A program made the position numbers and the translations under genes. Below, piece after piece: positions 1 to 5,681 of a stretch of DNA of 9,413 nt; position 1 is the stretch's first letter, and every line of letters starts with the position of its first letter. Source of the DNA: an uncultured Anaplasmataceae bacterium (GTDB taxonomy: Bacteria > Pseudomonadota > Alphaproteobacteria > Rickettsiales > CAIPFW01); NCBI GenBank assembly GCA_903864455.1, contig CAIPFW010000044.1, forward strand, positions 1 to 9,413, in the 5' to 3' direction. The notes beneath the pieces are model-generated. The model did not search any database and was not told where the DNA came from. It saw only the letters and a program-made list of their open reading frames with translations.

Positions 1-39
1 CATTACTATTAATTGAATTAATTTAATTTAGTAAAGTAA

Positions 40-633
40 ATGGATACATCAAATGCTAAAGCATCATCTGAAGAGATAATAAAATATATACAATCCTCAA
101 GTATTGCAACGAACGGAAAAGAGTTGGTTGAAGTACTGGTAGAAGGAATTCAATACTATAAATTAAAAGATCGTACTATAAATTTTGAATTCAATTTTGC
201 GCAAAAAGATAACATGGAATTTATTTATAATTCTCCTACAATTTCTTTCAAATCGAACGACATAATTTATTTTATGATAGAATGCCAATTCTCAGAACCG
301 AGACTAAAATCATTAGTAATATCAAAGATAGCGCTTGAAGCACTTGAGATGCAAGAAGCGACAAGAGTCGTGGATGAATTCTCACCTGATTATTTGGGCT
401 TATCTTTCAATGAATTTATTCAATTTTGCTTCGAATTATCAAAAAAATTTCCTGAGATAAATTTTGATAAAGGATTTAAACAAGAATTTGAAAAAATATC
501 TTCACAATCAAAAAACATAGAAGTTAATTCCGCGAATCAAATTGAATCGCAAGTAAAGGAAAGCAATACACTGCGTGATATTTCTGAGCAATGTACGAAA
601 CTTGATATTGCACCTAGTTGTCTTACAAGCTGA
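40..633 (+). CDS. Uncharacterised 197-aa protein
   Basis: I do not recognise this protein. It opens with ATG and ends in TGA, with no in-frame alternative start close by. It is acidic to neutral and looks soluble: no signal peptide and no transmembrane segment. The first ~45 residues look helical. Residues ~46-83 alternate hydrophobic and polar residues (FEFNF, EFIYN, ISF, IIYFMIE) and probably form beta strands. Residues ~88-107 form a helix (LVISKIALEALEMQE), and ~122-155 are helical with many Phe. The tail after ~155 is rich in Ser, Asn, Gln and Glu and is probably disordered. The strand-then-helix layout with an FIY motif loosely recalls the third module of the 511-aa protein elsewhere in the window, which is suggestive only. 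A TACTAT -10-like hexamer at 4-9 sits about 30 bp before the ATG, and any -35 lies outside the window. It converges on aspS with a 45-bp gap. That it is a real gene is likely from length and codon use; its function is unknown. Confidence 0.75.
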   Translation: MDTSNAKASSEEIIKYIQSSSIATNGKELVEVLVEGIQYYKLKDRTINFEFNFAQKDNMEFIYNSPTISFKSNDIIYFMIECQFSEPRLKSLVISKIALEALEMQEATRVVDEFSPDYLGLSFNEFIQFCFELSKKFPEINFDKGFKQEFEKISSQSKNIEVNSANQIESQVKESNTLRDISEQCTKLDIAPSCLTS

Positions 634-636
634 GAA

Positions 637-659
637 AATGATTGACCATTGAAATCATT
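637..659. terminator. Weak hairpin between convergent genes
   Basis: A 7-bp perfect inverted repeat (AATGATT / AATCATT) with a 9-nt loop lies in the 45-bp gap between the 197-aa gene and aspS. On the minus strand it is followed by TTTTC, so it could help end aspS transcription. On the plus strand there is no T-run. The stem is AT-rich, so this is a weak candidate. Confidence 0.3.
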
Positions 660-678
660 CAAAAATTCAACTCGTCTT

Positions 679-2469
679 TCACTTCTTCTCTTTCAAGTCC
701 AGTTTTAAATGCAATTCTTTTAATTGCTTTTCGGAGACATTTGAAGGAGCTGACATCATCAAATCTTGAGCATTTTGATTCAATGGGAAGCAAATCACCT
801 CACGAATATTGGGCTCGTCAGCAATGAGCATTATCATTCTGTCAATCCCCGGTGCAAAACCACCATGCGGAGGAGCACCAAACTTAAATGCATTGATCAT
901 TCCTGAGAATTTCGTATCAACATCATCCTTCGAATATCCAGCAATTTCAAATGCTTTATACATTATCTCAGGTTTATGATTTCGAATCGCACCCGACGAA
1001 ATCTCTATTCCATTACACACCAAATCGTATTGATATGCATCAATCTCGAGAGGATTTTTATTCATCAATGCATCTAAGCCACCTTGCGGCATAGAGAATG
1101 GATTATGAGAGAAGTCGATTTTACCATCATCGTTCAATTCATACATTGGGAAATCAACGACCCAGCAAAATATAAACTCATTTTTATTAATTAAATTCAA
1201 CTCCTCTGCGATTTTTTTTCTCATTTCGCCCATCAATTTCGCAGCTTTCAACTCCTCGTCGCAAGAAAAAAATACGACATCACCATCTTTAACATTCAAT
1301 TTTTCTTTTAATTTTTCGAGACGATCTTTTTCCAAGTTTTTAGCAATCGGACTATTCGCTTCACCATTTTCGAAAATTATATATCCGAGGCCGCCACATT
1401 TTAATTCGTTTTTCACGTAGTCATTTTTTTTATCGCAAAAACCACGACCTAAGTTCGCCACATTGGGCACAACCATAGCTCTTACAACAGATTTATTTGC
1501 AGCGATTGCTTTTGCAAAAATACCAAAAGACGAGCCATCGAAAATTTCAGTCACATCTTCAATGAATAATGGATTTCTCAGGTCAGGCTTATCCGACCCA
1601 TATTTCAACATCGATTCTTTATACTTAATTCTTGGAAATGGCAATGGATTGATTTTAAAATCACTCAACGCCTTGAATGTATTATAAATTACAGGTGCAA
1701 CTGTTTCAAAAACATCTTCCTGAGTTACAAATGACATTTCGAGGTCAAGCTGATAAAATTCACCTGGAGATCTGTCAGCTCGAGAATCCTCATCTCTAAA
1801 ACATGGTGCAATTTGAAAATATTTATCAAACCCAGAAACCATCAATAATTGCTTAAATTGTTGTGGCGCTTGTGGCAAAGCATAAAATTTCCCTGGATGT
1901 ATACGACTTGGAACGAGGAAATCTCTCGCGCCTTCAGGAGAAGAAGCAGTCAAAATTGGCGTCTGAAACTCCATAAAACCTCTTGACAACATCTCTTCTC
2001 GAATTTTTTGAATGAACTTTGAGCGTAAAATAATGTTTTTATGCGGATCCTCACGCCTTAAATCCAAAAATCTATATCTCCAGCGAATATCGTTATTATA
2101 TCTTTCATTATTATCAACCTGAAGTGGAAGTTCAGCCGCAGCAGACTCTATAATCATTTCTTTAACGATGACTTCAATCTCACCTGTTTTCAAATTTTTA
2201 TTAATATTCTCTGAGCTTCGAGCGATGACATTCCCTTCAATCAAAATCACCGATTCAACACGAATATGGTCGATTTGCTCTATAAGCTTTTCATCATTTA
2301 AAACAAGTTGTGTAACGCCATAATGATCACGCAAATCAATAAAAACAATTCCACCATGCGATCTTTTACGAAAAATCCAGCCAGATAATTTAACTACTTC
2401 ATTGATATTATTTTTATTTAATTCTCCACAATGATGCGTTCGATACATATTTTGTATAATTGTTGACAT
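679..2469 (-). CDS. aspS: Aspartyl-tRNA synthetase (probably non-discriminating)
   Basis: Class IIb aminoacyl-tRNA synthetase that attaches aspartate to tRNA in the cytoplasm. At 596 aa it is full length for the bacterial type (E. coli ~590). Seen in order: N-terminal OB-fold anticodon-binding domain (~1-110, with GWIFRKRSHGG at 30-40); motif 1 around 160-185 (GFMEFQTPILTASSPEGARDF); QAPQQFKQ at 200-207; motif 2 with FRDEDSRADR at 224-233; the bacterial GAD insertion at roughly 290-410; and motif 3 around GFAPGIDRMIML at 537-548, with the ATP-binding Arg543. His38 in the OB fold matches the position that is His in bacterial non-discriminating AspRS and Leu in discriminating enzymes. I infer that the enzyme also makes Asp-tRNA-Asn, which GatCAB would amidate. 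The ATG at 2469 adds seven residues before Met8 (2448), another possible start. No Shine-Dalgarno sequence is seen. A TATAAT lies ~27 bp upstream. The 158-aa gene is 88 bp upstream on the same strand. Confidence 0.98.
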   Translation of the reverse strand: MSTIIQNMYRTHHCGELNKNNINEVVKLSGWIFRKRSHGGIVFIDLRDHYGVTQLVLNDEKLIEQIDHIRVESVILIEGNVIARSSENINKNLKTGEIEVIVKEMIIESAAAELPLQVDNNERYNNDIRWRYRFLDLRREDPHKNIILRSKFIQKIREEMLSRGFMEFQTPILTASSPEGARDFLVPSRIHPGKFYALPQAPQQFKQLLMVSGFDKYFQIAPCFRDEDSRADRSPGEFYQLDLEMSFVTQEDVFETVAPVIYNTFKALSDFKINPLPFPRIKYKESMLKYGSDKPDLRNPLFIEDVTEIFDGSSFGIFAKAIAANKSVVRAMVVPNVANLGRGFCDKKNDYVKNELKCGGLGYIIFENGEANSPIAKNLEKDRLEKLKEKLNVKDGDVVFFSCDEELKAAKLMGEMRKKIAEELNLINKNEFIFCWVVDFPMYELNDDGKIDFSHNPFSMPQGGLDALMNKNPLEIDAYQYDLVCNGIEISSGAIRNHKPEIMYKAFEIAGYSKDDVDTKFSGMINAFKFGAPPHGGFAPGIDRMIMLIADEPNIREVICFPLNQNAQDLMMSAPSNVSEKQLKELHLKLDLKEKK

Positions 2470-2495
2470 TTGTTTGACAAAAATTTAATTAAAAA

Positions 2496-2501
2496 ATTAT
2501 A
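2496..2501 (-). promoter_or_regulatory. -10 element of a putative aspS promoter
   Basis: A perfect TATAAT on the minus strand (ATTATA on plus) would start transcription near 2489 and give a leader of about 20 nt before the aspS ATG. No convincing -35 is present at 16-18 bp spacing, so the call rests on the -10 and its position. The leader length matches those of the other promoters in this window. Confidence 0.45.
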
Positions 2502-2557
2502 CAATAAATGATTGATTTTCGCTATAAAATAAATTAAAAAATGCCTTAAAGATGAGA

Positions 2558-3034
2558 TTATTTTTGCCCTAAAGATATAATGTTCAAATAAAATTGAATT
2601 TTTTTTTTCATATACCCCTGTAAATCTTTTTTTTCATTTACGGACAGCTCTCTGTTAAAAGACTCAATTTCATCACTGAGTTTGAAAAAATGAATCGAAA
2701 GCGCTCCTATATTATATATATTTACATCATTCTCGATGATATTTAAATCGGGAAATGCATTAGCGCATATCGAATTAATTTTTTTTATACAATTATCATA
2801 ATGAGTCGCCCTTCTAAAAAAATGCGTATCATTATATAAATCAAAACTTTTTACACTGGAGCGCAATTTTTGAATTTTTGATGCGTTCAAAATTGTAGAT
2901 GCATATTGAGTAATGCATTGATCGATAGTCAATTTTATTTTTTGCTCCGAAGAACTGGGCGTCTCTTGATTTTTTACACTCTTTTGCATTTCAAGGATTT
3001 CTTGATCTGCTCTTTCTAATATATTCGAACTCAT
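2558..3034 (-). CDS. Uncharacterised 158-aa protein
   Basis: I do not recognise this protein. It has an ATG start and a TAA stop, and there is no signal peptide or transmembrane helix. Residues 1-35 are polar with a Ser/Glu-rich stretch (TPSSSEQK). From ~35 to the end it looks predominantly alpha-helical, with amphipathic segments near 36-62, 80-95, 110-130 and 135-152. It is lysine-rich, and the last ~25 residues are strongly basic (YMKKKIQ), ending in a hydrophobic helix (FYLNIIS). Cysteines occur at 40, 82 and 90 without a metal-site pattern. No catalytic motif is evident. It lies 88 bp upstream of aspS on the same strand and could be co-transcribed with it, although aspS has its own -10. 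It is divergent from maeB across a 217-bp gap. Codon use is like that of its neighbours, so nothing suggests recent transfer. It is probably a small lineage-specific protein; the function is unknown. Confidence 0.72.
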   Translation of the reverse strand: MSSNILERADQEILEMQKSVKNQETPSSSEQKIKLTIDQCITQYASTILNASKIQKLRSSVKSFDLYNDTHFFRRATHYDNCIKKINSICANAFPDLNIIENDVNIYNIGALSIHFFKLSDEIESFNRELSVNEKKDLQGYMKKKIQFYLNIISLGQK

Positions 3035-3068
3035 AAAATTTGTATTATTAATTATTTATCTTCATATA

Positions 3069-3097
3069 GTATACCTTTAGTAGTAAATTAAAGATAA
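3069..3097 (-). promoter_or_regulatory. Putative promoter of the 158-aa gene
   Basis: On the minus strand, TTATCT (3097-3092) and TATACT (3074-3069) are separated by 17 bp. The -10 is good (5 of 6) and the -35 is poor (3 of 6). It predicts a start near 3062 and a leader of about 28 nt. It shares the 217-bp divergent gap with the maeB promoter. Confidence 0.4.
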
Positions 3098-3156
3098 AAC
3101 GACATCGCTTATACATTTTTTTTTAATAAAGTTCTTATAGCTCAATATTCCTGCCA

Positions 3157-3170
3157 AAGTTTTAAAACTT
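3157..3170. repeat. 14-bp perfect palindrome upstream of maeB promoter
   Basis: AAGTTTTAAAACTT is a perfect palindrome in the divergent gap. Its centre lies about 70 bp upstream of the predicted maeB start point, where a dimeric activator could sit. Perfect AT palindromes of this length arise easily by chance in such AT-rich DNA, so a regulatory role is only a possibility. Confidence 0.3.
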
Positions 3171-3197
3171 ATTTCATTTGTACGTCAGTTCATTCGC

Positions 3198-3226
3198 TTG
3201 ACTATTTTTTTAAAACTCTGTATCAT
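3198..3226 (+). promoter_or_regulatory. Sigma70-type promoter of maeB
   Basis: TTGACT (3198-3203) and TATCAT (3221-3226) have the ideal 17-bp spacing and match the consensus at 5 of 6 positions each. The predicted start near 3233 gives a ~19-nt leader before the maeB ATG. It is the best promoter match in the window. Confidence 0.7.
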
Positions 3227-3251
3227 AAGTTGAAATTTTAATAAAATTTTT

Positions 3252-5594
3252 ATGAATATAAGTTCATCTAACGATAAGAAGAAAAATTCAAATTATCAAT
3301 ATTTTAAAGATTTATTTAAAGAATCTATATACGTAGCCTCTCGAGAATATCATGAAGGAACGGATGACAATAATTTACCGGGAAAAATCTCAATTTTACC
3401 AACAAAGCCATTGTTAACACAGCATGATTTATCCCTTGCATATTCACCGGGAGTTGCGGGCCCATGTTATGAAATTTATGATGATCCATATGCGCTTTAT
3501 AGATACACTGCAAAAGGAAATATGGTTGCTGTAGTAAGTGATGGGTCGGCAGTTCTTGGCTTAGGCGATATAGGAGCGAATGCATCCTTACCCGTAATGG
3601 AAGGAAAAGCGGTTTTATTTAAAAAATTTTCAGGAATCGATTCTATTCCAATCATCATAAATAGTCAAGATGTCGACCATATCGTCAACACAATTGCATC
3701 AATAAGCGGATCTTGGGGTGGAATTAATTTAGAAGATATATCAGGTCCACGATGTTTTGAAATTGAAAAAAGACTGCAAGATATGCTTGATATACCCGTT
3801 TTTCATGACGATCAGCATGGAACTGCAATCGTTTGCGGTGCAGGATTGATAAACGCATTAGATATTACAAAACAAAAAATTGAAAATATAAAAATGGTTG
3901 TTTGCGGTGCAGGCGCCGCTGGAATTGCATGTTTGAGATTTTTTATTCTCCTTGGTGTAAAAAAAGAAAATATTATTTTATGCGACAGAGATGGCGTTGT
4001 TTATGAAGGCAGAAAGGAGGGGATGGATGATGTCAAAGCCGAATTTGCAGTCAAAACAGACAAATTCAAAACTCTTTCAGATGCAATAAAAGGTGCAAAT
4101 GTTTTCATAGGATTATCGGCTGCGGGCGCTTTAACAGCGGAAATGCTCATGTCGATGGCTTCAAATCCCATCATTTTTGCAATGGCAAATCCAGAACCAG
4201 AAATTCGCCCAGAAATCGCAAAAGAACTCAGATCCGATATCATCATTGCAACTGGTCGTTCTGACTATCCCAATCAGGTCAATAATGTTATGGGCTTTCC
4301 GTATATTTTCCGTGGTGCTCTTGACACTCATGCAAGAAAAATAAACGATGAAATGAAGCTCGCCGCAGCATACGCCATCGCTGATTTAGCAAGACAACCG
4401 ATTCATGATGATGTCTTCACTTCATATTCTGGAAGAAATTTCGAGTATGGCGCCGAATATATTATTCCTGTTCCTTTCGACCCAAGATTAATTGGGATTG
4501 TATCGTCTGCAGTTGCTGAAGCTGCCATGAAATCAGGAGTTGCAAGAAAAAATATCGCTGATATTGAGGCATATAAAAGAAAATTAACGGCAAAACTCGA
4601 TCCTACAATTAATTTATTTCAGCTTTTACATGAAAAAGTGAAAGTCAAACCAAAAAGAGTGATTTTCGCAGAAGGTGAAGAAGAAAAAGTTTTACGCGCA
4701 GCATTGCAATGGGTCGAAGGTGGCTACGGCTCTGCGATTTTAGTTGGTGATAAAGACACAGTTGAAAAAGTTGCAGAAAAAATTGGAATCAAGTTACAAG
4801 AGAATAAAAAAATCATCATTGTGAACTCCTCGCTTTGCAGTGAAAAAGATATTAATCGATATGTAGAATATTATTACAAACGAAATCAGCGAAAAGGAAA
4901 AATATATCGAGACTGCGTTCGTGAAGTCAAAACTGATAGAAATATCTTCGCATCTTGCATTCTTGGTTGTGGCGATGGGGATGGTATGGTCACAGGGTTG
5001 ACGAGGAATTATTATGAAGCTTTAAAAGATGTCAAAAAAGCTATCGATTCTGATGAATTATTATTCGGCATCTCGGCAATTATCACAAAAGGTCGCACAG
5101 TTTTCATGGCTGATACGGCGATAAATGATTCTCCAAACGCTGAGCAATTGGCGGGAATTGCGATTCGTAGTGCCAAAATCGTTCAGGCAATCGGCCATGT
5201 GCCGAGAGTTGCATTACTTTCATATGCTACATTTGGCAATCCATGTGATGGTGAGCGAGCTGGCGCTATCAGAGCCGCGACTGAAATTTTGAGAAAAGAT
5301 ACTACGCTGAATTTTGAGTGGGATGGTGAGATGTCTGCGGAAGTTGCGTTAAATCAGGAACTTTTAAACAAATATCCTTTCTCAAATCTCACTCAACCTG
5401 CGAATATATTAATTACTCCTGGGCTTCACTCAGCCGATATTTCTCAAAAATTGATAAAATCTTTGACGGATGGAATTTTAGTTGGCCCTATTCTCATAGG
5501 GTTTAAAAATCCTGTTCAGATTTTGCCAATGAACGCATCGGTGAACGAGATTGTAAATATAGCCGCTTTAACAGCTTCTGGAATTTTGGAATAA
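3252..5594 (+). CDS. maeB: NADP-type malic enzyme, hybrid with phosphotransacetylase-like domain
   Basis: Oxidatively decarboxylates malate to pyruvate and CO2, producing reduced nicotinamide cofactor (NADP is usual for this hybrid family). At 780 aa it has the size of MaeB hybrids. The malic enzyme part spans ~20-440: catalytic Tyr64 in AYSPGVAGP, general-base Lys119 in EGKAVLFKKFSGID, metal ligands Glu161-Asp162 (NLEDI) and Asp187 (FHDDQHGTAI), the dinucleotide-binding loop GAGAAGIACL at 219-228, and MANPEPEI at 311-318. A phosphotransacetylase (PTA)-like domain spans ~465-775 (RVIFAEGEEEKVLRAA, DTAINDSPNAEQLAGIAIRSA, ALLSYATFGNP). True PTAs have SYSTKGS where this protein has SYATFGN, so I infer that the domain is regulatory rather than catalytic. 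In E. coli MaeB this domain mediates acetyl-CoA inhibition. A 17-bp-spaced promoter lies just upstream, and the gene is monocistronic, ending at a hairpin before a convergent neighbour. No Shine-Dalgarno sequence is seen at the ATG. Confidence 0.97.
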   Translation: MNISSSNDKKKNSNYQYFKDLFKESIYVASREYHEGTDDNNLPGKISILPTKPLLTQHDLSLAYSPGVAGPCYEIYDDPYALYRYTAKGNMVAVVSDGSAVLGLGDIGANASLPVMEGKAVLFKKFSGIDSIPIIINSQDVDHIVNTIASISGSWGGINLEDISGPRCFEIEKRLQDMLDIPVFHDDQHGTAIVCGAGLINALDITKQKIENIKMVVCGAGAAGIACLRFFILLGVKKENIILCDRDGVVYEGRKEGMDDVKAEFAVKTDKFKTLSDAIKGANVFIGLSAAGALTAEMLMSMASNPIIFAMANPEPEIRPEIAKELRSDIIIATGRSDYPNQVNNVMGFPYIFRGALDTHARKINDEMKLAAAYAIADLARQPIHDDVFTSYSGRNFEYGAEYIIPVPFDPRLIGIVSSAVAEAAMKSGVARKNIADIEAYKRKLTAKLDPTINLFQLLHEKVKVKPKRVIFAEGEEEKVLRAALQWVEGGYGSAILVGDKDTVEKVAEKIGIKLQENKKIIIVNSSLCSEKDINRYVEYYYKRNQRKGKIYRDCVREVKTDRNIFASCILGCGDGDGMVTGLTRNYYEALKDVKKAIDSDELLFGISAIITKGRTVFMADTAINDSPNAEQLAGIAIRSAKIVQAIGHVPRVALLSYATFGNPCDGERAGAIRAATEILRKDTTLNFEWDGEMSAEVALNQELLNKYPFSNLTQPANILITPGLHSADISQKLIKSLTDGILVGPILIGFKNPVQILPMNASVNEIVNIAALTASGILE

Positions 5595-5611
5595 ATTTTA
5601 AAACAAAATTC

Positions 5612-5649
5612 AAACTTTAAATTTTAAAGTTTAAAGTTTAAAGTTTAAA
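5612..5649. repeat. TTTAAAG heptamer tandem repeat with inverted flank
   Basis: Three perfect TTTAAAG units plus a partial fourth (TTTAAA) run from 5623 to 5649. Just before them, AAACTTTAAA (5612-5621) is the exact reverse complement of TTTAAAGTTT, which occurs at 5623, 5630 and 5637. One left arm can therefore form a 10-bp hairpin with any of three right arms (loops of 1, 8 or 15 nt). Read on the minus strand, the structure is followed by GAATTTTGTTTT, so it could terminate transcription of the 511-aa gene. It sits between two convergent stop codons. Confidence 0.65.
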
Positions 5650-5681
5650 TGCAAGATGAAAATTTTGCATTGTATATTTTA
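5648..5681 (+). terminator. Rho-independent-type terminator of maeB
   Basis: AATGCAAGAT (5648-5657) pairs with ATTTTGCATT (5662-5671) as a 10-bp stem with one G-U pair, capped by a GAAA tetraloop (5658-5661). It is followed by a T-rich tail (GTATATTTTA). It starts 54 nt past the maeB stop and ends immediately before the stop codon of the convergent 511-aa gene. The stem has few G-C pairs, as expected in this genome, but the tetraloop and tail favour a real terminator. Confidence 0.6.

Noticed and set aside
1..39. Palindrome-like ATTAAT repeats at the left edge as an operator
   Set aside because: The sequence is only A and T, and ATTAAT is self-complementary by nature; too little DNA is available to judge.
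642..827. Open frame on the plus strand just after the 197-aa gene
   Set aside because: It lies almost wholly over the 3' end of aspS on the opposite strand and encodes no recognisable protein; it is a shadow.
1463..1687. Plus-strand frame inside aspS
   Set aside because: Antisense to the intact GAD domain region of aspS.
3325..4246. Minus-strand frames inside maeB (3325-3585, 4001-4246)
   Set aside because: Antisense to conserved catalytic parts of maeB; no coding signal of their own.
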